64,000 bases of DNA from an uncultured Victivallales bacterium (GTDB lineage: Bacteria > Verrucomicrobiota > Lentisphaeria > Oligosphaerales > JAFGRS01): the NCBI GenBank assembly GCA_903837355.1, contig CAILUI010000217.1, positions 19,867-83,866 on the forward strand, written 5' to 3'. Shown here one piece after another: positions 50,546 through 58,970 of the stretch; the stretch's first letter is position 1; every line of letters starts with the position of its first letter. The position numbers were made by a program, and so were the translations under genes. The notes below the pieces were generated by a model, which made no database searches, was not told the DNA's origin, and was given only the letters and a program-made list of their open reading frames with translations.

Positions 50546-53265
50546 TCCAGGCTCAGCCCTGGCTCGAGCACCAAGCCGCTGCGGGCGGCGACGATCACGG
50601 TCATGACGCCGGCCGTCGGACCGGTCGGCAGCGCTGACCACTCTCCGGCTCGACAGACACGTGCCACGGCGCCCTGCAGCGGGCGCCACGCTGGCGACAT
50701 GGGCAAGTTTACCGTCTGATCGGCGCCCGTCCAATTGCAGAGCGCGATAGCAACCCGTCCATCGGCGGCGCGCCAGGCGCTGGCCAGGACCGCGGGCAGC
50801 CCTCCACGGCGCGTCTCGGACCAGTCGTTCCACGCCACCGGCAGGATGGGAACCTCGAGCTGGGGGGGACGCAGCATCTCGCCGTAGCACAGGTACTCAA
50901 GCGCCGCCGTGCGCGTCTTGGCCAGGTCGCGGAGGTACTGACGCAATGGCGCCATCTCGGCGTCATCGAAGGTATTCAGGAGCCCGAACATGATCCAGCC
51001 GAGTTGCTCTCCCCAGGTGAAGGAGAGGGCCAACTTCGAGGTGTACCCTTGTGCCTCGCCCCAAGTGTCCGGGCGACCGATGAAACAGCCCAGGCGAATG
51101 ACGCGGTCGGCGTACACGGCGGGAAAAAGGGGAAGGCGCGTCGACACCTCCATCTCGGCCCAGGTCAGAAAGGCCGCGGTGCGGTCGTTGTAGATCTCGC
51201 AGCAGTTCTCGCCGAAGGTCATGCCGTCGGGGCGCTTCTCCTTGACCGCTGCGAGTGCCTGGGCAGCGAGCCGCCGCATGCCGTCGGCAAAGTGGGTGCC
51301 GCCGCCGAGCGCATGGCCATGTCCCGCGTCGAAGCAGAGAAACGGCGCGCCGGTGAGTTGATCCAAGTACAGCCCGTCAACCGGCAGGAGGCCCATGAGC
51401 TTGCGGCACTCGTTGGCCACAATCTGCTGCCAGCCGGCGCTGGCCGGACACATGGGCACCAGGTGCTTCAGGTCGGCATAGGCGGGGCCAAGCGCCGGCT
51501 TGAGGGTGAGATGGGCGAGGTCAAGCGCCGTCCAGGCTGGCCCGCGGGCGTCGGCGCAGTAGACGTTGATATACGGTACGACGTGCACGCCTGTGGCCTG
51601 CATATCGGCCACGGCTGCCGCAAAGCCGGGCTTGGGGTCCAGAACCGGGTAACCGGCATCGTGTTCGCCGATGGACTGCCAGATGTACGCATGGAAGGCC
51701 ACCGGCGCCTCGATGGCGGCGGCAAAGCGGCCAACGCGCTGCACCTGCGGCTCCATGTCCGTGCGGCTGCTGCCCGGCATATCGCCCTGGCCCCAGGCGC
51801 CAATGTGGCGCAGCCAGTCGGGCACGTCGGCGCGGGTCGCCACCGGTCCGGCAACGGACCAGGGCTGCTGCAGCGCCCAGGCCCGGTAGCGGACGCAGGC
51901 ATCGTACCAATCGCCGGCAAAGGTGCCGAGAACCACGTCGTAGGGCTGCCGATACTCGCTGCTGCTGCCCATGTTCTCGGGGTACTGGCGCACCGACTGC
52001 GCCACCCAGTCGCCGCTGCCGATGTAGCCGGTGCTCTTGCGGTGCATGGCCGGGTCCTCGGTGGCGACGTACAACCCACAGCCTTGGGTCGGGGCGCAGT
52101 AGGCCTCGAACTGCATGGTCTTGCCGCCGCCGGGGTAGTCTGCCCAGCCCTCCGCGTAGCGCGCCCGGCGCCGCGGTTCGACCTCGCGCCGTCCCTGGCC
52201 CGAGGGCAAGGCCAGGTACTCGCGGTCGCGGTCGCCCATGGGTCCGAGCCGGTCGATGCAGGGGAAGTCCACCAGCCACAGGGCCATGCCGGCGCTGGCA
52301 CTGGCGGCGAGGCGCCAGCGCGGCAGCTCGTCGCCCTTGGCACTGATGGTCACCGTCACCTTGGCCCCCTGGTTCGGCTCGAAGTCCAGTACCAGACGTA
52401 CGACTCCACCCTCCTGCTCCAAGCGATGGGCGCCGCTCCCGGGCGTGACCACCGTCGCGGCATAGGCGTAGGACACGGCCGGACGCAGTTCCAGGCGGAA
52501 GAGCCCGCCCGCGCCGCCGGGAATGATGAACTCCGTCTGGCTCGGGACATCCACCAGGCTGCGCAGCGGAAAACCGGCGGCTCCCGCGCCGAAAGTGAGC
52601 GCCGTACGGCCGCAGCTCAGGAAGAGCTCCGCGGTCGCCGCGTCCTCCAGAAACCGCACCCCGGGCGCCACCTGGGGCGCCTGCTCGAAGCGCGCCAGGG
52701 CCTGCTGCAAGGTGGCCTGCTGCCCGGCCTGGCGCGCCTGCTCAGCGGCCAACTCCGCAACCGTCGGGACCAGGCTGAACGAGAGGTCGTCGTACCAGAT
52801 CGTGCCGACGCTGTTGTACACCTGCAGGATAATGCCGCAGGTGTCGGCCTCGGCGGGCATGGTGATCTCCGCCGTCAACTCCTGCCAGGGCGTGGTGCCG
52901 CTCAGCCGCGGAAAGGGGGTGAAGGTACCGAGATGCCGGGTACCGGCGGAAACGTTGTAGTAAGCCTTGGCGTCCGCCCCAGCGGGCACATCCTGGCAAC
53001 GGGCCCAGACCGAGAACCGGTAGCGCCGCCCGGCCTCCACGGCGACGTTTTGCTGCACGAAGTTATTCTGGCCGACCTTCCCGTCGATGCGCACGCACCA
53101 ACGGCCCTCATGCGGCTGGCTCTGATCGGGAGTCGCGCTGGCGTGCGCCGTCAGGCCGCTCAGTCCTGCCTCGAAGCCGCCGTCTGCGGCCAGGTCGCGC
53201 GCCGCCACCGGCCGCAGGCACAACGCCAGCAGAACCAGGGCAATCAGTGGTCGGGAAACGAGCAT
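50515..53265 (-). CDS. Secreted DUF6259-like glycoside hydrolase with N-terminal carbohydrate-binding module (916 aa)
   Basis: The signal peptide is MLVSRPLIALVLLALCLRPVAA. A CenC-like sandwich (about 25-165: DGGFEAGLSG...WYDDLSFSL) precedes a large beta-sandwich and a TIM barrel with FHAYIWQSIGEHDAGYPVLDPKPGF, LLPVDGLYLDQLTGAPFLCFD and DGMTFGENCCEIYNDRTAAF. D and E residues in YLDQLTG and FGENCC are candidate catalytic acids. It ends in a C-terminal sandwich. The last residues LDGGDGERWGR and the stop codon are encoded by repeat array C. ATG 53265 has AGGAGG 7 nt upstream, better than the earlier ATG at 53271. Confidence 0.75.
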   Translation of the reverse strand: MLVSRPLIALVLLALCLRPVAARDLAADGGFEAGLSGLTAHASATPDQSQPHEGRWCVRIDGKVGQNNFVQQNVAVEAGRRYRFSVWARCQDVPAGADAKAYYNVSAGTRHLGTFTPFPRLSGTTPWQELTAEITMPAEADTCGIILQVYNSVGTIWYDDLSFSLVPTVAELAAEQARQAGQQATLQQALARFEQAPQVAPGVRFLEDAATAELFLSCGRTALTFGAGAAGFPLRSLVDVPSQTEFIIPGGAGGLFRLELRPAVSYAYAATVVTPGSGAHRLEQEGGVVRLVLDFEPNQGAKVTVTISAKGDELPRWRLAASASAGMALWLVDFPCIDRLGPMGDRDREYLALPSGQGRREVEPRRRARYAEGWADYPGGGKTMQFEAYCAPTQGCGLYVATEDPAMHRKSTGYIGSGDWVAQSVRQYPENMGSSSEYRQPYDVVLGTFAGDWYDACVRYRAWALQQPWSVAGPVATRADVPDWLRHIGAWGQGDMPGSSRTDMEPQVQRVGRFAAAIEAPVAFHAYIWQSIGEHDAGYPVLDPKPGFAAAVADMQATGVHVVPYINVYCADARGPAWTALDLAHLTLKPALGPAYADLKHLVPMCPASAGWQQIVANECRKLMGLLPVDGLYLDQLTGAPFLCFDAGHGHALGGGTHFADGMRRLAAQALAAVKEKRPDGMTFGENCCEIYNDRTAAFLTWAEMEVSTRLPLFPAVYADRVIRLGCFIGRPDTWGEAQGYTSKLALSFTWGEQLGWIMFGLLNTFDDAEMAPLRQYLRDLAKTRTAALEYLCYGEMLRPPQLEVPILPVAWNDWSETRRGGLPAVLASAWRAADGRVAIALCNWTGADQTVNLPMSPAWRPLQGAVARVCRAGEWSALPTGPTAGVMTVIVAARSGLVLEPGLSLDGGDGERWGR

Positions 53266-53379
53266 CAACATGCCTCCTGCAGGTGCACAGACGGCGCTAC
53301 CGAGACGCACGGCTGCCTGACAACGTGACACGCCGTCACCGCCGCGTCCAGCCGCGGCGGCGCGGCAGCATCGGGTCGA

Positions 53380-54798
53380 CTACGGCTCGGCCGCGACCCG
53401 CAGCCACAGGCGCGCCCCGTTGTCCTGTGGGTTGGAGCGCTCGATCTTCCGCGGAGCATCGGCGACCGCCGTGGCCCAGTGGTCGCCCGGCGTGGCGTGC
53501 CACACGAAACGCGCATCCTGGGCGGTGCTGCGAATCACGGCGGACCCGTGTGGCGGCAGCCCTGCCAACCAGACCCAGGCCACTAACAGATCATCGACAA
53601 AGAAGTTCACCGTGGTGTCCGGCGACGCCGTTGCGCCGGTATTGGTCACCTTCGCCGCGAAGGTAACCGCGGTCCCGACGGTGATGAGTTCGCCGACCGG
53701 CGCGAAGTCCTGCACCGTCAACTTCGGGGCTCCCGGATCCGGCGGCCGTGGCGTCTGGCGTGCCTCATAGAGCTGAACCGTCGGCAGTTGCGGAGTCAGG
53801 CCCTGATACAACGCCCGGTAATAGTCCCACGCCAGACGTCTGGACTCGCCCGGCAACCAGGTGACCAGGCCGTCGTGGCTGCCGGTCTTGATGACGGCTT
53901 CGTGGTCGGCGATCTCGTAGAAGAAGGCATACTGGACGTGTGCCCCGTACGCGGCGCGCAGGATGGCGTCGTGGCGCCGCACCTGCGCGGCCTGGTTCCA
54001 GTTGCAGGACTCGAGGCTGGGCCCGTACTCACCCAGCATGAGTCGTTCACCGCCAAACGGACCGCGCGCCGGCAAACTGCGCTCCAGCACGCCAAGGCAG
54101 TCCGCCAGGTCGCGATGGAAGAGGTAGTACGAGAGGCAGACCAAGTCCGTCTCGAAGGTAGGTACCCATTGCCCAGCAAAACGATCGAACTCCTTGTCGC
54201 CTTGGAGTTCGGCCACGCTCCAGACCCGAGTGGGAGTGCTTTCGGGAAGCTCGGCCAGTGCCTGTTCCTTCCCCGCGTGGCAGGCGTTGACGTAATCTGC
54301 CACAGGGAACTCTGGATAGGCGCCGGCGGTGCCGAAGTAGACGTTGATCTCGCCGCCCACACTGAGGAGAAAGACCTGGTCCGGGAAGGCGCGCTGCCGG
54401 CAGAGGTAGGTCGTGATGTCGTGCCATTCCTGCCGCGCCGCGGCCAGCCGTGCGGGGTCGAGCCGCCCCGGGGTGTAGCCGGCCATGATGTAGGCAAGAC
54501 TGAGGTTGAGGTGGAGCACAGGGAACGTGCGGATGAGTCGCACGTAGGGCTCTGATTGCAGCCGTTGCAGCGCCTCTCCAGGCTGCTCTGCCCCCAGCCA
54601 GGTCTTGGCGGCACGCGCCCCCAGTTCGCGGCCTAACGCAGTGAATTCCTCCCACGTCCGCGAACTGCCTTCCGGATAGATCACCGGCCCCACCCGTTCC
54701 CGCGCCCACTGCTCGAACGTGCCCGGGAAGGTCTCTGCCAGTACCACCCCCACCCAGGCGGACGCCAGGAACACGATCAACCGGGCCGGCACCAGCAT
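53380..54798 (-). CDS. Secreted TIM-barrel hydrolase-like protein with C-terminal CARDB domain (472 aa)
   Basis: The signal peptide is MLVPARLIVFLASAWVGVVLA. The central domain (about 60-345) resembles a cellulase-like barrel: LIRTFPVLHLNLSLAYIMAGYTP, FPDQVFLLSVGGEINVYFGTAG, LMLGEYGPSLESCNW and QYAFFYEIADHEAVIKTG. E in GGEINVYF and E in LGEYGPS are possible acid and nucleophile. The C-terminal about 110 residues (LITVGTAVTFAAKVTNTGATASPDTTVNFFVDD) are a CARDB adhesion module. GGAGGGGG precedes ATG 54798. It lies 47 bp from the adjacent oxidoreductase stop, same strand. Confidence 0.75.
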   Translation of the reverse strand: MLVPARLIVFLASAWVGVVLAETFPGTFEQWARERVGPVIYPEGSSRTWEEFTALGRELGARAAKTWLGAEQPGEALQRLQSEPYVRLIRTFPVLHLNLSLAYIMAGYTPGRLDPARLAAARQEWHDITTYLCRQRAFPDQVFLLSVGGEINVYFGTAGAYPEFPVADYVNACHAGKEQALAELPESTPTRVWSVAELQGDKEFDRFAGQWVPTFETDLVCLSYYLFHRDLADCLGVLERSLPARGPFGGERLMLGEYGPSLESCNWNQAAQVRRHDAILRAAYGAHVQYAFFYEIADHEAVIKTGSHDGLVTWLPGESRRLAWDYYRALYQGLTPQLPTVQLYEARQTPRPPDPGAPKLTVQDFAPVGELITVGTAVTFAAKVTNTGATASPDTTVNFFVDDLLVAWVWLAGLPPHGSAVIRSTAQDARFVWHATPGDHWATAVADAPRKIERSNPQDNGARLWLRVAAEP

Positions 54799-54844
54799 GA
54801 TCAACCCCCTCCGGCAACGGGCCTCGCCAGCGGCTGCGCCACGG

Positions 54845-55909
54845 TCAGACCTGGACCTCACGGCCCTGCTGCGCGGAGGCGTAGAGGCCAGTGAGCAACT
54901 TGATCATGTCCACGCCGTGCTCGGGACGCAGGGTGGGCTCGCAACGTCCGCGAAGCACATCAACGAAATGGTGCAGGAAGGCGGCATGCTGCTCAAGCTC
55001 GAGCTTGCTCAACTTGGGGGTGATGTCGACGAGGGTACCGCTGGCTTCCGTGAAGAGCGTCAGGCGCCAGTTGCGGAAGTTGAAGCCGGCCTTGCTGCCG
55101 CGCAACTCCAGGAAGACGGTTTCCTCGTCGATGTTGCTGGCCCAGGAGAACTCAAGCTGCAGGGCCGCGCCATTGGAGAAGCGTGCAAAGCCGATCGCCA
55201 GATCCTCGACGTCAAAGGTGCCCTCGGCCTTGGCCTCCCCGAAGCTGGCATTGGCGGAGTCCGCCGGGGCCGAGGAGTCGGTGAACTTGGCGAAGGTCGA
55301 GGCGGAAAGCGTCACCGGGCTCGGGTTTCCCATCAACCACAGCGCCAGGTCGAGGAAGTGGACCCCAAGATCAATGAGCGGACCGCCGCCGGAGAGCTCC
55401 TTGGTCGTAAACCAGCCACCCCGGCCCGGCGTGCCCCGGCGCCGGATCCAGCCCACCCGGCCCGCGTAGATGTCGCCCATCTGGCCGTCGGCGATGTACT
55501 GCTTGAGGAACTGGAAGTGCGGCGTGAAGCGGTTGTTGCGCATGGCCATCAGCGTCTTGCCGGCAGCCCGCGCTGCCACCGCCATCCGCGCCGCCTCGCT
55601 GGCGTTGATGGCATCGGGCTTCTCGGTGATGACGTGCTTGCCAGCCTGCAGCGCGGCGACGGCGATCTCGGAGTGGAAGAGGTTGGGGGTGCAGATGTCG
55701 ATGGCGTCAAGGTCGAGCTTGAGCAGGTCGCGGTAGTCGGTAACGACATGCTTGATGCCGTGGGCCTCGGCGAAGACGCGCGCCTTTGCCGGAATGATGT
55801 CGCAGACGGCAACCAGCTCGACCTCGGGGTGCTTGAGCCAGACCGGAGCGTGGCAGGCGTTGAAGATGCCGCCGATCCCGACGGCACCGAGTCTGAGTTT
55901 GGTAGCCAT
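54845..55909 (-). CDS. Gfo/Idh/MocA family oxidoreductase (354 aa)
   Basis: RLGAVGIGGIFNACHAPVWLKHPEVELVAVCD is the NAD(P) fold. The catalytic Lys is in HVITEKPDAINASEAARM, and GGPLIDLGVHFLDLALWLMG carries the conserved Asp/His of the active site. A typical full-length sugar-acid or inositol dehydrogenase. The second ATG (55909) is best spaced from AAGGA. It is divergent from the lyase gene by 227 bp, with a TAGACT-type -10 possible near 56064 for the lyase. Context suggests oxidation of a released sugar. Confidence 0.92.
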   Translation of the reverse strand: MATKLRLGAVGIGGIFNACHAPVWLKHPEVELVAVCDIIPAKARVFAEAHGIKHVVTDYRDLLKLDLDAIDICTPNLFHSEIAVAALQAGKHVITEKPDAINASEAARMAVAARAAGKTLMAMRNNRFTPHFQFLKQYIADGQMGDIYAGRVGWIRRRGTPGRGGWFTTKELSGGGPLIDLGVHFLDLALWLMGNPSPVTLSASTFAKFTDSSAPADSANASFGEAKAEGTFDVEDLAIGFARFSNGAALQLEFSWASNIDEETVFLELRGSKAGFNFRNWRLTLFTEASGTLVDITPKLSKLELEQHAAFLHHFVDVLRGRCEPTLRPEHGVDMIKLLTGLYASAQQGREVQV

Positions 55910-56136
55910 GGCCATTCCTTATGCAGATCACGGTCGGGCCTGGCCCAAGAGGGGCGAAGACGAGGACTTCCCGACCGGCAGCGGACTCTACCGCGGCGGC
56001 CGTCGACTGCAAGGCGGCGGCACGATCCACGGCCGAGCTTTCGCCCAGGCCGCCGGGCGACTAGACTAATGGCGTTAGGCTCGCGCGGGGCGCGATGGAC
56101 ACGAACGCACGACACGGCCTGGGTAGGAGCACCAAC

Positions 56137-58956
56137 ATGCGCACGCGCAGCATCGCCATGGGGATCGCGGCGGCGGCTCTGCTGCCGGGGCTGGGCACGG
56201 CACAGACCACGCTCGCGCTGCGGGTCGCTGACCACGCCGGAGTGGCGCGGCAGAACGCGCCGGTGCGGGGCGGCATACCCTTCCCCCGCGGCGCGCTCAG
56301 AGACTGCGCCACGGCCCGCCTGCGCACGGAGGCCGGCGCCGACCTGCCCTGCCGGGTACGCCCCCTGGCGCACTGGTATGACGGCAGCATCAAGTGGCTC
56401 CTGGTGGATACGCAGGTGGACCTGCCGGCGCGCGGCGCCGTCCGTCTGCAACTCGAGCCCGGCGCCGCAGCGGCCGCGAGCGCCGTACGGGTGACCGTGC
56501 ACGAAGACGCCGAGAAGATCACCGTGGACAGCGGCCCGGCGCGCTTTGCTTTCGCGAAGACGGCCTTCGGACTGCCGAGCGCGGCCTGGGCCGACCTCGA
56601 CGGCGATGGCCAGCCAGAGGCGCAGGTCGTCACCGGGCCGGGGGAGTTCGTCGCCGAGATTGAGCACCAGCCGCCCGGGCCGCCGCAGGAGGAGAACTGG
56701 CTGCGCGACGCCGCAGGGAGCCCACGCGAACGCTTCACCGCCGGACCGCCTGGGGACTGCCGAGCCGTCGTCGAGGGCGCCAACGACCTGCGGGCTGTGA
56801 TCAAGCTCAGCGGCTGGCTCTGCAACCCCGCCGGTCGCCGGCTGCTGCAGTACGTCATCCGCGCCCACGTCAGCGCCGGCAGCCGCGACCTGCGCCTCGT
56901 GCCGACGGTCGTCTATGCCGGCACGCCGAAAGAGGACTTCGTGCGCGCCCTGTTCCTGCGCTTTCCGCGGACCGCGACCGGCCCGGCGAGTTGGGGGTTC
57001 GGGGGGGAGCAAGCCCACACGGGATCCCTGGCGGCCGGCACGAGCGTCAGCCTCTTTGAGACCGGTCCTGACAAGCTCTACCACCTGGCCCCCTACACGC
57101 AGGACAAGGCGGTGGCCTATGCCGTGGTCCAGGGCGACACTGAGCTCGCCAGGGGTACGGCGGCGACCGGCTGGGCCCGGATCAGCGATAGCGGCGGCAC
57201 CATGGAACTCGCGGTGCGCAACTTCTGGCAGATGCATCCCAAAGAGCTCCGTGTCGAGCCGGAGGCCCTGAGCGTCTACCTGTGGCCGGAACGCGGCGGC
57301 AAAGTCCTCGACCTGCGCCGGCGCAGCGACGAGATCGATAACGTCTACCACTACGATCTCAGCCTGTGGCCCTACGGCGGGGAAGGCGTCGGCGTCACCC
57401 ACGAGATCCTCCTGCGTTGGGGACCGGCCAGCGCGGCAACGGGGGCCGATATGGCCGCAGAAATCAACGCCCCGCTGCGGCTCGAATGCGGCGCGGAGAC
57501 GTACGCGGCGTCAGGCGCCCTCGGACCCTTCGCCGTCGCCAATCCCGGACGCTACCCGCGTCTCGAGGCGCGCCAGAACGTCGGCCTCGAGTGGATCCGG
57601 CAAAACCAGCGCGTCTTCCATTGGGACGGTATGATCGACTACGGCGATACCCTCTTCCACGGCTATGCCACCCCCAGTCACTACGGCTACGTCAGCGACA
57701 CGGGTTGGTGCAGCCGCGGCTATGTCGGCTGGCTGTGCAACGACAGCACGCTGACACAGGCCCTCTTTATGCAGTACCTGCGCACGGGGGACGACGAGAC
57801 CTTTCGCACCGCCGAAGCAATGTGCCGACATGTAACGGAGGTGGACACCTGCCACTACTGCGCCGCGGAACCGGGCCAGGTCGGCGGCGGCCACCGCCAT
57901 GATCAGCAGCATTGGGGCAACGGCGTGCGCGGCTACGGCACGGCCACGCACGGCGCCCTCACCTACTACCTCCTCACCGGCGACGAACGCACCTTGGACG
58001 TGGTGCTGGAGTACGCCCGCTACCACATGGACGGCGTCCCCAGCGAAAACGAGGACCGTATCGGCGGCCTGATTCGTACCTGGGAAATCACCGGAGACGC
58101 GCGGATGAAGGCCAAGGCGGACGAGTTCCTGGCCGCGGAACTGACGCCGCCAGCGGGCCAGACCTGGCCCTTCGCCACCCCGGCCCACTTCCGTTTCGTT
58201 GCGAATACCAGCGTCAGCTTGCTCCACTACCTCTACGCCGCGTCGCCGGCGGACTCCGCCAAGCTCAAGGCCGCCATCGTTCAGGCGGCGGACAGTCTCG
58301 AAATCAGGACCATGGCGACCTGGGGAGCCGTGGACTACTTCCCCACCCTAATCACCGCGCTGGCCTACCTGCAGACCGGCAACCAGCGCTACGCGGCGAT
58401 GACCGCCGCCCTGCTGCAGCGCCTGCTCATCCCGCGCGACGTGCCGGTCCCGGCTGACCCGCTCAGTGCCCTGCGCAAGCTCACCTTCCCCGAGATGGTA
58501 GAGACCGCCCGCGCCTGGAATGTCAATAACATCTACACAGCCTCGATCCACGACCTGGTGCCCCTCCCGTATGCGCTCGCTGCCCTGCAACAGGCGGGTC
58601 TGGACGAGGCGGCCGTCTGGGCCACGCCCCGCACCAATTCGCAAGTGCCGCCCTTCGCTGAGGTGCTCGCGCCGACGTTAATCAGCCATGAATTCGGCTT
58701 CCTCTATATCGGCACCTTCACCAATGCCTGCCCCAGCGACCAGTTCGGCGGCCGCTCGAACCTGATTCTCCTGGAGGACGGCAAACCCCTTGGCCCGCCC
58801 CACTGCGCACACGCCGAAATCCGCAAGGAGGGCCGGGGGCGCTACAGCCACTGGGGCGCCAACAAGGTCTGGTTCGCCACCTCCGACAACAGCGACCCGA
58901 CGACCAACGGGCGCCAGTACAAGGTCGTCAACCCGGAACCGACGCCGAAACCGTGA
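56137..58956 (+). CDS. YetA/PcRGLX-like exo-rhamnogalacturonan lyase family protein (939 aa)
   Basis: The signal peptide is MRTRSIAMGIAAAALLPGLGTA. The N-terminal RIFT-barrel-like domain has NAPVRGGIPFPRGALRD and LAHWYDGSIKWLLVDTQVDLP, the strongest family pointers. A central sandwich and a C-terminal (alpha/alpha)6 toroid (from about 460) follow, with CSRGYVGWLCNDSTLTQALFMQYLRTGDD, HRHDQQHWGNGVRGYGTATHGALTYYLLTGD and YFPTLITALAYLQTGNQRYAAM. This is the architecture of PL26-type exo-acting lyases on rhamnogalacturonan. AGGAG lies 7 nt before ATG 56137. It neighbours a rhamnosidase-like gene, consistent with pectin-type glycan use. Confidence 0.75.
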   Translation: MRTRSIAMGIAAAALLPGLGTAQTTLALRVADHAGVARQNAPVRGGIPFPRGALRDCATARLRTEAGADLPCRVRPLAHWYDGSIKWLLVDTQVDLPARGAVRLQLEPGAAAAASAVRVTVHEDAEKITVDSGPARFAFAKTAFGLPSAAWADLDGDGQPEAQVVTGPGEFVAEIEHQPPGPPQEENWLRDAAGSPRERFTAGPPGDCRAVVEGANDLRAVIKLSGWLCNPAGRRLLQYVIRAHVSAGSRDLRLVPTVVYAGTPKEDFVRALFLRFPRTATGPASWGFGGEQAHTGSLAAGTSVSLFETGPDKLYHLAPYTQDKAVAYAVVQGDTELARGTAATGWARISDSGGTMELAVRNFWQMHPKELRVEPEALSVYLWPERGGKVLDLRRRSDEIDNVYHYDLSLWPYGGEGVGVTHEILLRWGPASAATGADMAAEINAPLRLECGAETYAASGALGPFAVANPGRYPRLEARQNVGLEWIRQNQRVFHWDGMIDYGDTLFHGYATPSHYGYVSDTGWCSRGYVGWLCNDSTLTQALFMQYLRTGDDETFRTAEAMCRHVTEVDTCHYCAAEPGQVGGGHRHDQQHWGNGVRGYGTATHGALTYYLLTGDERTLDVVLEYARYHMDGVPSENEDRIGGLIRTWEITGDARMKAKADEFLAAELTPPAGQTWPFATPAHFRFVANTSVSLLHYLYAASPADSAKLKAAIVQAADSLEIRTMATWGAVDYFPTLITALAYLQTGNQRYAAMTAALLQRLLIPRDVPVPADPLSALRKLTFPEMVETARAWNVNNIYTASIHDLVPLPYALAALQQAGLDEAAVWATPRTNSQVPPFAEVLAPTLISHEFGFLYIGTFTNACPSDQFGGRSNLILLEDGKPLGPPHCAHAEIRKEGRGRYSHWGANKVWFATSDNSDPTTNGRQYKVVNPEPTPKP

Positions 58957-58970
58957 GAGGGAGACCCGCG